Assembly (NCBI RefSeq): GCF_015207605.1
Contig: NZ_JADEWO010000017.1
Span: 1-64,000 of the forward strand
Direction of reading: 5' to 3'
Length of the DNA: 64,000 nt
Source: Oculatella sp. LEGE 06141
Lineage (GTDB): Bacteria > Cyanobacteriota > Cyanobacteriia > Elainellales > Elainellaceae
Part shown: positions 8,763 to 18,757 of the stretch, in pieces
Layout of the letters: every line of letters starts with the position of its first letter
Numbering within the stretch: the first letter of the stretch is position 1
Notes under the pieces: generated by a model
What the model saw: only the letters and a program-made list of their open reading frames with translations
The model's database searches: none
What the model was told of the DNA's origin: nothing
Program-made: the position numbers and the translations under genes

Positions 8763-9673
8763 GGGCGAGCTGGCTCAAACTGGTAAGTATCACCATGATT
8801 AAGGTATCGGACTCGGTCTGTTAAACCCGCTTCGGCGATGGCTTTTACGAAGTCCTCTAATGGAGACTTCATCACTGTGTAGTCGTTGTAGTGAATGGGG
8901 ATAGCAGTACGCGGAGCAATGATTTCGATCGCCCGTACCCCCTGCTTTCCATCCATCGTCAGTAGCACTCCTAAAACCCTGGTTCCACCTAAATGAATTA
9001 GAGCCAAATCAATATCAGGATAGCGCTGCGGAATTTGTTTAAACTCATCGTGAATTAGCGTATCGCCACTGATGTAAATCCTGAACTGGGTCTGCCCCTC
9101 AGAGGTTTGAAACTCCAGCATACTACCCATAACCGGAGGAAGTGCCGCTTGCAGCAAGCCAGGGCCGTGAATTCCAGGCGTTGCACTAATGCGGAGATGA
9201 GCTTCGCCCTTGACGACATGCTGCGTTTCCCAGGTATGTAAAGGATAGGTTGATCGAAATCCCTTCTGTTGCAGCTTCGCCGTAGCGTGGGGCGTTGTGA
9301 CGATCGGCAAGTCATGGTTAAGCTTCTGCTCCACCACCCGATCGAAGTGATCTTCGTGCATATGGGAAAGCACCACCAGATCCAATGGAGGCAAATCCTC
9401 CAGTTCTATCGCTGGATTCGTTTTCCGAGCAGAACGGATGCCATACCCCAGATGCACATGCTCACCCTGATGCAAAAAGTTAGGGTCAGTCAGGATGGTA
9501 AATCCTGCATAGCGGAGGATCACTGTCGCGTTGCCAACAAAGAAGAGGGAACCCTGTTCAAAGTTGGGGCGATCGCCATCTGCGGGTAGAACCAGTTCTT
9601 TTGTAAGGTTCATACAATTAATGGGCACAGCGCACGTTGTTCCCAACAGCATAGGTTTCGCCTTTTCACCCAT
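8750..9673 (-). CDS. MBL-fold metallo-hydrolase (UlaG/NAPE-PLD-like)
   Basis: A 307-residue metallo-beta-lactamase-fold hydrolase. The zinc motif HMHEDH is at residues 104-109; further ligands are likely in GIHGPG, in the ISGDTLIHDE block (Asp) and in IPIHYND near the C-terminus. The arrangement resembles UlaG and NAPE-phospholipase-D-like proteins rather than RNase J or beta-lactamases, so the substrate may be a lactone or phosphodiester (inference). No signal peptide; cytoplasmic. An internal ATG at residue 21 (9613) begins the conserved part and is a plausible alternative start. It is tail-to-tail with the YbdK-type ligase. Confidence 0.85.
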   Translation of the reverse strand: MGEKAKPMLLGTTCAVPINCMNLTKELVLPADGDRPNFEQGSLFFVGNATVILRYAGFTILTDPNFLHQGEHVHLGYGIRSARKTNPAIELEDLPPLDLVVLSHMHEDHFDRVVEQKLNHDLPIVTTPHATAKLQQKGFRSTYPLHTWETQHVVKGEAHLRISATPGIHGPGLLQAALPPVMGSMLEFQTSEGQTQFRIYISGDTLIHDEFKQIPQRYPDIDLALIHLGGTRVLGVLLTMDGKQGVRAIEIIAPRTAIPIHYNDYTVMKSPLEDFVKAIAEAGLTDRVRYLNHGDTYQFEPARPYIT

Positions 9674-9783
9674 ACGTCTATCCCAGGAAAGGCTCTGTTT
9701 CTCTACAGATAGAGTTTCAATGAAGGCAATGTGTGCCCGCTATCACGTCCTATGAATTCAGCTTCAATCCCCCAGGCCGATTT

Positions 9784-10608
9784 ATGTCTACCCAACCATT
9801 GCTCACGCTGCTCAGCGACTTTGGCCTACAAGACGGTTATGTTGGCATGATGAAAGGGGTGATTGCTCACATTAACCCAGCCGTCCGCACCATTGATTTG
9901 ACACACCAAATTCCACCGCAAAACATTGCAGCGGCGCGGTTTGTTTTAATGAACGCTTATCCGTTTTTTCCAGCAGGAACCGTGCATGTTGCGATCGTTG
10001 ATCCGGGGGTTGGCAGTGCCCGACGTGCGATCGCCCTTCATTTAGCAGACGGCAGTTTTGTGGTGGGGCCAGACAACGGCCTGTTTAGCGGAGTGCTAAT
10101 GCAGCGTCAAGTTGTACAAGCGGCTGAACTCACCAACACCCGTTACTGGAGACGGGCCGAACCCAGTACCACGTTTCACGGTCGAGATATTTTTGCTCCG
10201 GTAGGGGCGCATTTAGCCAGCGGTGTGTCTTTAGGGGAATTGGGAAGTCAGATTGATCCAGCAACACTGGTGCAATTCCCGATTTCAGCCCCTACTCCAA
10301 CCCGATCGGGCTTTGCAGGCACCATTCAATATATCGATCGGTTTGGCAATGCCATTACAACCATTCCTGGAGATTTTGTTAAGGAACGAGCCTGGTCTGT
10401 GGCAACAAGTACCACATCTGCACCGGGTTGTCGGGCGTACAGTGATGTGGCACCAGGACAGCCACTAGCACTAATAGGAAGCCACGGCTGGGTTGAACTG
10501 GCGGTAAACGAAGGCGATGCCCGTTCGCAACTGCGGTTAAGTTGGCACAGCCCGATTGAAGTCGTCATAGGGATACAGGGCAATCAAGCAGAGTATCCTA
10601 GTAGGTGA
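9784..10608 (+). CDS. SAM hydroxide adenosyltransferase / SAM hydrolase (DUF62 family)
   Basis: Member of the chlorinase/fluorinase-like DUF62 family; characterised non-halogenating members split S-adenosylmethionine to adenosine and methionine using an activated water. Family blocks seen: LLTLLSDFGLQDGYVGMMKG at the N-terminus (Asp for ribose), VHVAIVDPGVGS, VGPDNGLFS, STTFHGRDIFAPVGAHLASG and QYIDRFGNAITTIP. The open frame extends upstream to 9733, but conservation begins at the ATG at 9784, giving 274 aa, which is the family size. It is divergent from the MBL gene and 18 bp before DUF2301. Confidence 0.88.
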   Translation: MSTQPLLTLLSDFGLQDGYVGMMKGVIAHINPAVRTIDLTHQIPPQNIAAARFVLMNAYPFFPAGTVHVAIVDPGVGSARRAIALHLADGSFVVGPDNGLFSGVLMQRQVVQAAELTNTRYWRRAEPSTTFHGRDIFAPVGAHLASGVSLGELGSQIDPATLVQFPISAPTPTRSGFAGTIQYIDRFGNAITTIPGDFVKERAWSVATSTTSAPGCRAYSDVAPGQPLALIGSHGWVELAVNEGDARSQLRLSWHSPIEVVIGIQGNQAEYPSR

Positions 10609-10626
10609 AAGGTAGAGGCAAGGTTT

Positions 10627-11301
10627 ATGGTCAACATTCAAGCAGCCGAACCGCAAGTTTATCAAGGACAGTTTGGCGAATTTACGATCGACACTCACGA
10701 TCGCCAGGGTGTGATCTTCTATCGGGCAGGCTTGATGGTAGCGGCATTAAGCTTTGCCGTTGGCAGCACGCTAGTGCTGTGGCAACCTCATACCTTCGTG
10801 CAGCTATTGACACCGCTATATGCCTGCTTCTCACTGGCATTGGGCATAAGCTTGCTGCTGATTCATATTTACTTAATTCCCCTGCACCGGGCGCTGCAAG
10901 CCTTCTGGATTGCTGGTAGCGTGGCGGCGATCGCAATTGCGTTAGCGTACAGAGAACCCCTAGCCCTGACGGTTTATCACAACCCCACCACTTTGCTTGG
11001 CATTGGCTTAACGTTTGTCGCCCTGACTGGAATCTTCTTTAAAGAAGCCTTTTGTTTTAACCGATTGGAAACGAAGCTATTAACGCCTATCGTTCCGTTG
11101 CTCTTGCTGGGGCATCTATCGGGACTGTTGCCCCTGGTGTGGGAGCGGGGCTTACTCGCCGCCTGGGCGGTACTAATGGTTGTTTTTGCGCTTCGCAAAG
11201 CCGTTCAGCCCATTCCAGATGACATTGGCGACAAAAGCGTCTTTGCTTACCTCAAACAGCAGACCAATTTAAAACAGCAAGCCAAAGAGGCGAATTTGTA
11301 G
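10627..11301 (+). CDS. DUF2301 integral membrane protein
   Basis: A 224-residue membrane protein of the DUF2301 family, conserved in cyanobacteria and plastid-bearing organisms, function not established. A hydrophilic N-terminus with the family block YQGQFGEFTIDTHDRQGV is followed by six to seven hydrophobic segments between residues 33 and 190, and a charged C-terminal tail ending in KQQAKEANL. The 18-bp gap behind the SAM hydrolase suggests one transcript. The gene faces the topoisomerase gene across a 234-bp gap. Confidence 0.85.
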   Translation: MVNIQAAEPQVYQGQFGEFTIDTHDRQGVIFYRAGLMVAALSFAVGSTLVLWQPHTFVQLLTPLYACFSLALGISLLLIHIYLIPLHRALQAFWIAGSVAAIAIALAYREPLALTVYHNPTTLLGIGLTFVALTGIFFKEAFCFNRLETKLLTPIVPLLLLGHLSGLLPLVWERGLLAAWAVLMVVFALRKAVQPIPDDIGDKSVFAYLKQQTNLKQQAKEANL

Positions 11302-11535
11302 AGAGTAACCTTCTAGCATTCACCTGGAACGAATAAGGCGTGACTGAATGGACGGATGCATCGTAGAGGAGATATAAGCTCATCGCCCCCAAATCCCTCA
11401 ATTCTGGAGGACTGACGGGTAGAACAGCTCCCCAAATAGAGGGGTGGTGAGCGACTTCATACCGTGATTCAGCAACGCTATGAATAATTCACTCACCTTT
11501 ACTTTTGCAACCGCGCCAGCCAGAAATTCAGTTGC

Positions 11536-14073
11536 TTAATCTGCATCTGAACGGTTGTCCCAATCCGCTTTGGCGGCACCCAGAGATATCAAAGTCAGGC
11601 TGACGATCTTCTCCTGGCGATCGAGCTTGAGCAACCGTTTTCCAGCCGTATCTTTCCCAACCAGAGGCGCTGCCTGAATGGGTAACTGAGCGATGCGATC
11701 GCTGGTTGTTAGCACCGTAACAGTAGTTTTTGGCAGCGCTGGCATAATGCCCACCAGTGTGTCGGTTTTGGCTGTAAACTGCATCGCTTGCGAACCAATT
11801 TCGCCCCGTGTTGCCAATCGCACCTCGTTCACCGCCAGTCGCTTAGCCTGACCCTGGGTTGAAACCAGCAACACATGGTCATCCGAATTGACAATAACGC
11901 AACCCACCAGCGTCTCTTGCTTACGCAAGCGCAGCGCCTGTTGCCCCTGAGCCGCCCGCCCCACAATTGGCACCTGCTCATCATCCACTTCAAACCGCAA
12001 TAGCCGTCCGCCCGACGATGCCAAGACGATTTCCTGCCCCGGCTCAACCCGATTGACCGACAGCAATTCATCATCATCTTTCAACTTAATTACCGTTAGC
12101 CCCCGGCCAGTAATGTTGGTAAATTCCGACAGCGGCAGGCGCTTAATCCGTCCCTGCTGGGTCAGAATCAGCAAATCCTGGGTTTCCAGTTCCAGCGACA
12201 AGACAAACTGAGCCACCAGCGTTTCCGGATCGCCCTGTGCATTCGGGGGCAGCAGCGTCACTAACGGCGTTCCTTTCGATTGCCGGGTTGTGAGCGGAAT
12301 ATCGCCCACATGGATGGTATATGCCTTTCCACTACGGGTCAGCATCAATAGTTCTTGCCCTGTTTGGGCTGGCTGAACGTGAGTTACAAAGTCGTCTGCT
12401 TCAACCAGAGTTTTCGACAATTGCACATCTTGCTTGGCCTGCTGCCGCTCATAGGCTTTTGGCGACAGCCGCCGCACATAGCCGCGATGGGTAAATTCCA
12501 GCACCACATTTTGTTCAGTGGCTTCCTCTTCTGCCACGATCGCCGCTAATCGTTGGGTTTCTTCTACCCGCTCGGCAGCAGTTTGAATGCGAGTGCGACG
12601 CGGATCGGCAAACTTGCGCTTGAGGGCACGCAGCTCTTTCTTCAGCGCTTTGAGAAACTCACGACGGTTGTTTAGCAGTTGCTGAAGGTCTTGAATTTGA
12701 GTGTTTAAGCGATCGAACTCCTCCTGAAGATTCTGCCGCTCTAACCCGGTTAACCGCCGCAACGGCATCGACAAAATGGCATCGGCCTGCCGATCGCTAA
12801 AATCAAACTGCTCTTGCATTCGCAGTTTAGCCGTGGTGCCATCGGGAGCATGTCGCAAAATGTCGATGATGTTGTCCAAATTACCCAGCGCAGCCAGCAG
12901 ACCTTCAACCACATGGATGCGGTTTTCGGTTTGCTGCAATTCGTGGCGATATTGCCGGGTCAGGGTTTGCTCGCGGAAATCAAGAAATTGCTGCAATAGC
13001 TCACGTAGCGGCATCTGACGCGGTTGCCCATCCGCCAGAGCCAGCATAATTGCCCCAAAGTTGCTTTGCAGCGGCGTGAGTTTGTATAAAGCATTAAGCA
13101 CCAGTTCTGGCTGCGCTTCTCGCTTCAGCTCGATGACCACCCGCATACCGTCGCGATCGCTTTCATCGCGAATGTCCTGAATGCCCTCAATCCGACCCTG
13201 GTTCACCAGATCGGCAATTTTCTCAATCCAGGCGGCTTTGTTCACCTGGAAGGGCAGTTCTGTTACCACGATCGCCGGACGACGGTGCCGCCCTCGACCG
13301 GGCTGAATTTCTTCAAATTGGGCAATTCCCCGCATCGGAATGCTGCCACGTCCGCTGGTGTAAGCCTCACGAATACCTGCGGTATCAATGATCTCGCCGC
13401 CCGTCGGAAAATCTGGCCCCGGAATCAGCTCAAACAACTGCTGATCGGGCAAATCGGGACGATCAATTAAGGCAATCAAACCATCAATGACTTCACCCAG
13501 GTTGTGCGGAGGGATATTGGTCGCCATACCCACCGCAATGCCAGAACTGCCGTTGAGTAACAAGAACGGCAACTGAGCCGGTAAAACGATCGGCTCTTGC
13601 TGCGAATTGTCGAAGTTACCAATAAAATCGACCGTGGCTTCGCTAATTTCAGCCAATAGCCCCTCGTTGCCAACGGCAGCCAGCCGCGTTTCGGTGTAAC
13701 GCATGGCGGCAGGCGGATCGTCGTCCACCGAGCCAAAGTTGCCGTGTCCGGCCAGCAGTGGATAACGGCTGGAAAACTCCTGCACCATCCGCACCAGCGC
13801 GTCGTACACCGCCTGGTCGCCGTGGGGGTGATATTTGCCCAACACATCTCCAACCACACGGGCGCACTTGCGATAGGGGCGATCGGGCGTTAATCCCAGT
13901 TCGTGCATGGCGTACAAAATACGTCGATGCACCGGTTTAAGACCGTCTCGCACATCGGGCAATGCCCGACCAACAATCACACTCATGGCATATTCTAAGT
14001 ACGACCGCTGCACTTCGGTGTGCAGTGCCGTCGCTACAATCTGTCCGGAGGTAATATTCAACTGTCTAGCCAT
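11536..14073 (-). CDS. Type II topoisomerase subunit A (GyrA/ParC family paralogue)
   Basis: DNA-cleaving subunit of a type IIA topoisomerase (845 aa). N-terminal winged-helix/tower region: [20 protein letters not shown] (23-42), KYHPHGD (80-86), catalytic Tyr126 in AAMRYTETR and the [13 protein letters not shown] block, then a coiled tower (about 370-500) and a C-terminal six-bladed beta-pinwheel (about 510-830). Cyanobacteria commonly carry two such subunits. The first blade here reads [20 protein letters not shown] and has no GyrA box (Q-K/R-RGG-K/R-G), which gyrase needs to wrap DNA. This is therefore more likely the topoisomerase-IV-like paralogue, although such proteins are usually labelled gyrA. 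The residue equivalent to E. coli GyrA Ser83 is Gln87. No B subunit is nearby. Confidence 0.92.
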   Translation of the reverse strand: MARQLNITSGQIVATALHTEVQRSYLEYAMSVIVGRALPDVRDGLKPVHRRILYAMHELGLTPDRPYRKCARVVGDVLGKYHPHGDQAVYDALVRMVQEFSSRYPLLAGHGNFGSVDDDPPAAMRYTETRLAAVGNEGLLAEISEATVDFIGNFDNSQQEPIVLPAQLPFLLLNGSSGIAVGMATNIPPHNLGEVIDGLIALIDRPDLPDQQLFELIPGPDFPTGGEIIDTAGIREAYTSGRGSIPMRGIAQFEEIQPGRGRHRRPAIVVTELPFQVNKAAWIEKIADLVNQGRIEGIQDIRDESDRDGMRVVIELKREAQPELVLNALYKLTPLQSNFGAIMLALADGQPRQMPLRELLQQFLDFREQTLTRQYRHELQQTENRIHVVEGLLAALGNLDNIIDILRHAPDGTTAKLRMQEQFDFSDRQADAILSMPLRRLTGLERQNLQEEFDRLNTQIQDLQQLLNNRREFLKALKKELRALKRKFADPRRTRIQTAAERVEETQRLAAIVAEEEATEQNVVLEFTHRGYVRRLSPKAYERQQAKQDVQLSKTLVEADDFVTHVQPAQTGQELLMLTRSGKAYTIHVGDIPLTTRQSKGTPLVTLLPPNAQGDPETLVAQFVLSLELETQDLLILTQQGRIKRLPLSEFTNITGRGLTVIKLKDDDELLSVNRVEPGQEIVLASSGGRLLRFEVDDEQVPIVGRAAQGQQALRLRKQETLVGCVIVNSDDHVLLVSTQGQAKRLAVNEVRLATRGEIGSQAMQFTAKTDTLVGIMPALPKTTVTVLTTSDRIAQLPIQAAPLVGKDTAGKRLLKLDRQEKIVSLTLISLGAAKADWDNRSDAD

Positions 14074-14256
14074 GAGTTTTGTTCCTTTCCAACGTCCAAA
14101 TCACTGCCCTGGGGTTATCTTGTGGGTTAGATAGGTTAGCGAATAGCATTACGAATAGCAACTTTGAGTGTATATTTCACTGTCTTTTCACAGTAGTATC
14201 AAACCAAAAAACTTGAGAATGCTTCGTCTTGAGAGTAAAACCATAGGGAAAACGTC

Positions 14257-14655
14257 ATGAAAACTGTGCTTATTGTGGAGGATGATCTGATTAATGCTCG
14301 CGTATTCTCCAAAATTTTGACGAAGCGAGGCGGTTTAGAGGTCAAGCATACAGAAAACGTCGATGAGGTGATGCAAATTGCCCAAGCCCGTCAAGCCGAT
14401 GTTATTTTGATGGACGTTTCTCTATCTCACAGCGTTTATCAGGGGAAGCCAGTGGATGGCATTCGGATTACACAAATGCTAAAAGCCGATCCACAGACGG
14501 CAGATTTGCCCATCATTCTAGTCACGGCTCATGCGATGGAGGGCGATCGCGAGAACTTCCTCAAACAAAGCGGTGCAGACGACTATATCTCTAAACCAGT
14601 GGTCGATCATCAACAATTTGTCGATCAGATCATGGCACTTCTGCCCAAAGAATAA
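14257..14655 (+). CDS. Single-domain response regulator (receiver only)
   Basis: A 132-residue CheY-like receiver with no output domain. Acidic pocket E8-D9-D10, phospho-acceptor Asp53 in ILMDVS, Thr90 in VTAH and Lys113 in ISKP are all present, so it should be phosphorylatable. The loop after Asp53 carries a short insertion (SLSHSVYQGKPVDGIRI), a feature I associate with a cyanobacterial subgroup. It presumably shuttles phosphate in a relay or binds a partner. It is divergent from the topoisomerase gene; no kinase is adjacent. Confidence 0.9.
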   Translation: MKTVLIVEDDLINARVFSKILTKRGGLEVKHTENVDEVMQIAQARQADVILMDVSLSHSVYQGKPVDGIRITQMLKADPQTADLPIILVTAHAMEGDRENFLKQSGADDYISKPVVDHQQFVDQIMALLPKE

Positions 14656-14952
14656 GTGCGTATGTACTATATTGCCAAAACTTTGATAAGTTTCGCATAT
14701 TAGGGGGCACAAAGGGCAACTCCGGTGCGGTACTGTCATCAGATAGCTAGCTGGAAGCGGGGTACCCCTCCCCTCCAAAAGCTATAACAACGTTCACGCC
14801 CACTCCGCTGGAATTCAATGTTATGTAATCCATCATCTACCATTCCAGCGGTCAGGTTGAGACGATTATTCCAGGGTTCATTGGCTTGAATCATGAGCTG
14901 GCTCAACGTTTTCAGTCCAATGCGCTAACTCCACACCAAAGGATCGACATCT
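14656..14952. other. Intergenic stretch upstream of the GHL10 hydrolase
   Basis: Almost 300 bp without a credible gene. A GGGGTACCCC palindrome lies near 14759-14768, but no T-run follows. I see no other convincing signal. Confidence 0.4.
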
Positions 14953-16122
14953 GTGAAATTGAAACGGCAACTGTGGCTAGCAGGTTTGCTGGCATTTGGG
15001 CTGGCGATCGCCCTCATGGTTCACTTTCCGTTTGTAGCCAACGCTCAGGTCAGCCCCCTATCAACGGTCTCAACGGCTGAGTTGAGAGGGGTTTGGTTAA
15101 CCAATATTGACAGCAACGTGCTGTTTTCGCGACGCAACCTCAACCAAGGGATTCGTCGGCTAGCGCAATTGAATTTCAACACTATTTATCCCACCGTTTG
15201 GAACTGGGGATATACGCTTTATCCTAGCTCGATTGCCGCCCAGGTTACCGGACATCGGCTTGATCCGCAACCGGGCTTGCAGGGGCGAGATATGCTGGCT
15301 GAAGCGATCAATCAGGGGCACCGTCGCGGGTTAGCGGTTATTCCCTGGTTTGAATTTGGGCTGATGGCACCCGCCGACTCCGATTTGGCGCGGCTCCACC
15401 CCGACTGGATTACCTCACGCCGCGACGGTAGCCAGGTAGTTATGGAAGGACAAGATCCGCGCGTCTGGCTGAACCCGGCTCACCCAGAGGTACAGCGCTT
15501 CATCGTAGATTTAGTAACGGAAGTGGTTGCAAACTATGACGTAGACGGCATTCAGTTTGACGATCATTTTGGTTTGCCCTTTGAGTTAGGCTACGACCCT
15601 TACACAGTACAGCTTTATCAACAAGAGCATCAGGGCAAGCGTCCACCCGCCGATCCGCACGACCCAGAATGGATGCGCTGGCGGGCGACTAAAATTACCC
15701 AATTGATGTCTCAACTGTTTTATGCCGTTAAAGCGCTCAAACCCAACTGCCTGGTTTCGCTCTCTCCCAACCCTCGCGAGTTTGCTTACGACATGTATTT
15801 GCAAGATTGGTGGACGTGGGAGCGCCGGGGCTATGTTGAAGAGTTGATTGTGCAGCTTTATCGTCCCAACCTAATTAATTTTTTGGTAGAGCTACAGCGG
15901 CCAGAAATTCAGATGGCTCGTACCCACATTCCCGTCGGCATTGGCATTCTCGCCGGGTTGAAGAACCGCCCGGTGGACATCACACTGATTCAAGACCAGG
16001 TGAGAACCGTGCGCGATCGCCAATTGGCCGGAGTCTCATTCTTCTTCTACGAGAGTTTGGGCGATCGGGACACAGACTTTCTGGCTTTATTTCCAACCCC
16101 TGCCCAGCGTCCGAGGGTGTGA
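14953..16122 (+). CDS. GHL10-type family 10 glycosyl-hydrolase-like secreted protein
   Basis: A 389-residue exported TIM-barrel protein of the glycosyl-hydrolase-like GHL10/DUF187 family. A signal peptide spans residues 1-31 (KLKRQ, a long hydrophobic core, then VANA before QVSP). The barrel starts at ELRGVWLTNIDSNVLFS, continues with FNTIYPTVWNWGYTLYPS, and holds the likely catalytic acidic loop GIQFDDHFG (199-207). Related proteins (YngK type) are thought to act on peptidoglycan or cell-surface glycans (family knowledge). The GTG at 14953 is the only start that keeps the complete signal peptide. It converges with the TPR gene. Confidence 0.85.
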   Translation: MKLKRQLWLAGLLAFGLAIALMVHFPFVANAQVSPLSTVSTAELRGVWLTNIDSNVLFSRRNLNQGIRRLAQLNFNTIYPTVWNWGYTLYPSSIAAQVTGHRLDPQPGLQGRDMLAEAINQGHRRGLAVIPWFEFGLMAPADSDLARLHPDWITSRRDGSQVVMEGQDPRVWLNPAHPEVQRFIVDLVTEVVANYDVDGIQFDDHFGLPFELGYDPYTVQLYQQEHQGKRPPADPHDPEWMRWRATKITQLMSQLFYAVKALKPNCLVSLSPNPREFAYDMYLQDWWTWERRGYVEELIVQLYRPNLINFLVELQRPEIQMARTHIPVGIGILAGLKNRPVDITLIQDQVRTVRDRQLAGVSFFFYESLGDRDTDFLALFPTPAQRPRV

Positions 16123-16142
16123 TGCCTAGCAGGACAATGACA

Positions 16143-17030
16143 TTATTCCTCCTGCTGAGACGGGTCTGAGGAGTTAACGGCGCTAGATTGCGCGATCGCG
16201 GCTTGAATGGGCGGCAATTCCAGAAAGGTTTGAGCTTGAGCCAGTAGGCGATCGCCCCACAGGTTTTCGCGTAAAAACTCAAGGTCGGCATAGCGATCAT
16301 CCAGACGAATGGCGGCCTCTCCCAGTGCCAAAGCCTGCTCTCGCTCCCCCTGAGCATAAAGCGCCACAGCGATCGCCAGTTTGGGTTCTGCTTGAGTATC
16401 GTCAATTTCGGCTGCCGTTTGCCATTCGCGCACGGCTCCTGCAACATCCCCCTGCTCGTAAAGCACCAGGCCAATGTTGTTCACCGCTGGCCAGAACTGT
16501 TCGTCCAGGTCAACGGCTTTTTGATATTGATCGATCGCTTCATCATACGCTTGCTGTTTGTAATAAGCGTTGCCTAAATCAAACAGCGCCCCCGGAATCT
16601 CAGGTTCGAGGCGTAGTCCAGACTCGATATACCGCACAGCCGTGTCATATTCTTCCTGCTGGAAGTAAGCTGACCCCAGCGTAAACAAAACAGCCGCATC
16701 GTTTGGTTCTAGTGCCCTGGAACGTTGCAAGGCGATAATGCCCTGATTCATGTCTTCTTTTTGCAGGTAAATGCTGCCCAACAATGCCCACACCTGGGAG
16801 TTATTGGGAGCCAGTTGAGTCGCTAACTGCGCCCTCGCCAGGGCAAGTTCCGTTTGTTGAAATTGAATCAACTGTGCCGCTTCTTGGGCAAGAATTAGCC
16901 CCTGCTGTTCTAGCTTCTCATTATCAAGTTCCAGAACATGCGGAATCAAAGCTTGACTCCGAACGGGTTGCACAACACTGCACAGACCAGCTAAAACCAG
17001 GATTGAAAACAGAGGAATTCGCTTAAACAC
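16143..17030 (-). CDS. Secreted or periplasmic TPR-repeat protein
   Basis: A 295-residue protein with an N-terminal signal peptide (about 1-25, ending near VRSQA) followed by at least five tetratricopeptide repeats between residues 60 and 240. Clear repeat cores are ALLGSIYLQKEDMNQGIIAL, LFTLGSAYFQQEEYDTAVRY and LFDLGNAYYKQQAYDEAIDQ, each about 34 residues apart. TPRs are protein-binding scaffolds; the partner is unknown. The C-terminal 50 residues are not repeat-like. It lies tail-to-tail with the GHL10 gene (20-bp gap) and 79 bp after queG in the same direction. Confidence 0.85.
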   Translation of the reverse strand: MFKRIPLFSILVLAGLCSVVQPVRSQALIPHVLELDNEKLEQQGLILAQEAAQLIQFQQTELALARAQLATQLAPNNSQVWALLGSIYLQKEDMNQGIIALQRSRALEPNDAAVLFTLGSAYFQQEEYDTAVRYIESGLRLEPEIPGALFDLGNAYYKQQAYDEAIDQYQKAVDLDEQFWPAVNNIGLVLYEQGDVAGAVREWQTAAEIDDTQAEPKLAIAVALYAQGEREQALALGEAAIRLDDRYADLEFLRENLWGDRLLAQAQTFLELPPIQAAIAQSSAVNSSDPSQQEE

Positions 17031-17109
17031 GGGGCTTGTCGTCTCAAAAAAGCTAAAGGATTTTCAGCTAGCTTAAACGATCTGCACTCTATCATGACAA
17101 CAATCTTGC

Positions 17110-18108
17110 TCAAACCTCCGGGTTTTTCGCTGGCGTGCGGTGTAAATTCGCTGTGGCATTGCGGCGCAACATATCGGGTTTGATGCGGCGCAACGCTGAG
17201 GCCGGAAAGCGATGATTCCATGCTTCATCAGACAGTTCGGCTAATTCCTTCACCGTCGGCGCAATGTTCTGCGGATACGGCTGAAATTCAGCAACATCCG
17301 TTTCCTGAGCAAACCGCTGATTCCAGGGACATACATCCTGGCAAATATCGCAACCAGCAACCCAACCCTGCATTTGGCTGGCGATCGCCTCTGGCAACTG
17401 CGGTTGGCGATTTTCGATCGTGTGATAGGCAATGCAGCGGTTAGCGTCTACCACAAACGGTTGCGTAATGGCCTGGGTAGGACACGCCTCAATACAGCGA
17501 GTGCAGGTGCCGCAATGTTGTGTATGGGGGCGATCGGGCGGCAACGCCAGGTTGGTTAACACTTCTCCTAAAAATACCCAGGAGCCATAGTTGCGGGTGA
17601 TGACGTTACTGTTTTTGGCAATCCAACCGATTCCGGCGCGTTGTGCCCACACTTTATCTGGCACAGGCCCCGTATCTGCATAGAAACGGGCTGCAATGCC
17701 GTCTGCTTGCGCTTCCAACCAGGATGTTAACGCCTTCAGCCTTTTATGCAAAACCCGGTGATAATCTCGCCCCCAGCCATAGCGCGAAATCTTGGCGTAT
17801 TCGTTGCCCTCTGGCCTGATCTGCGGAGTGTAATAATTGAGCGCCACACAAATGACCGATCGCACGGTAGGCATTACCTGACGAATATCCTGGCGCTTAG
17901 GATTTTCCATCCATGCCATATCCGCCTGAAATCCGTTTGCCAGCCAAGCCTGGAGAGCCGCGTTTTCCTGAGTCTGTTCCGCTAGAAAGGTGCGATCGTC
18001 CACACTGGCAATACCAACCTGATGAAAACCCAGGTCTAAAGCCTTCTGTTTGATCTGGCTAACCTCAACTGAAGCTGAACCATCAGACGCGACAAACGTG
18101 GAATGCAT
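17110..18108 (-). CDS. queG: Epoxyqueuosine reductase
   Basis: Catalyses the last step of queuosine tRNA modification, reducing epoxyqueuosine at the wobble position with a cobalamin and two [4Fe-4S] clusters. Numbering from the ATG at 18108, ferredoxin-like cysteines are C199, C202, C205, C209 ([12 protein letters not shown]) and C253, C256, C260 ([12 protein letters not shown]). The proton-donor Asp of the family is in [10 protein letters not shown] (Asp145), and [10 protein letters not shown] is the cobalamin-side block. A TTG four codons upstream (18120) is possible but less likely. Length (332 aa) is normal. Other que genes are not in the window. Confidence 0.95.
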   Translation of the reverse strand: MHSTFVASDGSASVEVSQIKQKALDLGFHQVGIASVDDRTFLAEQTQENAALQAWLANGFQADMAWMENPKRQDIRQVMPTVRSVICVALNYYTPQIRPEGNEYAKISRYGWGRDYHRVLHKRLKALTSWLEAQADGIAARFYADTGPVPDKVWAQRAGIGWIAKNSNVITRNYGSWVFLGEVLTNLALPPDRPHTQHCGTCTRCIEACPTQAITQPFVVDANRCIAYHTIENRQPQLPEAIASQMQGWVAGCDICQDVCPWNQRFAQETDVAEFQPYPQNIAPTVKELAELSDEAWNHRFPASALRRIKPDMLRRNATANLHRTPAKNPEV

Positions 18109-18245
18109 AAAGCAAAACAACCAAGATACTTCTCTCGGAGCAGGTTAACGCCGTGCTTCACCAGGTAATCTCATGATGAATGCCAGCAGGGTTGGCATTT
18201 GTCTATTGGTATCTACGGTAGTTCAAATTACACCGAACGTGGCTT

Positions 18246-18731
18246 ATGGAAGAAATTGCGCTTAATGAGCTAGAGGATTTAGATACGCCTCAAACAGATA
18301 TGTTGGCAGACGGAACGGCTATAGACGACGAACCCGTTGACGATGAGCCTTTGACGATCGCAGGTATCTCGGAAGCAACGATTCTGCGCTACTTTGAGAC
18401 GCTAAACGCTAACGAGTTTGATGCAACATCTAATCTATTTGCAGACGATGGTGTTATGTATCCTCCGTTTGAATCTGGAGTGCGGGGACGAGAAGCGATC
18501 GCCACCTACCTCAACAAAGAAGCCAAAGGAATGAAACTGCGCCCCTATGAAGGGACAGTGGAAGCCACTGAGAGTGGTGATACCGAGTTCAGGGTAATGG
18601 GCAAAGTGCAAACCGCCGTTTTTGGCATTAACGTAGCCTGGTTCTTTGTTTTAGACGCTCAAAGCAATATTGTATCGACCCGCATTAAACTTCTGGCCTC
18701 TCCGCAAGATCTGCTGAAGCTGAGACGGTAA
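18246..18731 (+). CDS. OCP C-terminal-domain homologue (CTDH), NTF2-like carotenoid-binding candidate
   Basis: A 161-residue protein whose residues 38-158 align by eye with the C-terminal NTF2-like domain of the orange carotenoid protein: shared blocks are ILRYFETLNANEFD, LFADDG, GKVQT and the ending LLASPQDLL. The two OCP residues that hydrogen-bond the carotenoid keto group (Tyr201, Trp288) correspond to Tyr49 and Trp132. OCP Trp277 is replaced (TAVFG) and a four-residue Gly-rich piece is missing. CTDHs bind and deliver carotenoid to other proteins (family knowledge). An acidic N-terminal extension of about 37 residues is extra, and there is no Cys. No N-terminal helical carotenoid protein gene is nearby. 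Confidence 0.8.
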   Translation: MEEIALNELEDLDTPQTDMLADGTAIDDEPVDDEPLTIAGISEATILRYFETLNANEFDATSNLFADDGVMYPPFESGVRGREAIATYLNKEAKGMKLRPYEGTVEATESGDTEFRVMGKVQTAVFGINVAWFFVLDAQSNIVSTRIKLLASPQDLLKLRR

Positions 18732-18757
18732 GCGGTTCGTAGCAGAGGTGCGATCGC

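Noticed and set aside
11370-11420. Possible minus-oriented fragment of the repeat family
   Set aside because: Only about 25 bp resemble copy B and the inverted end is absent; too short to count as a copy.
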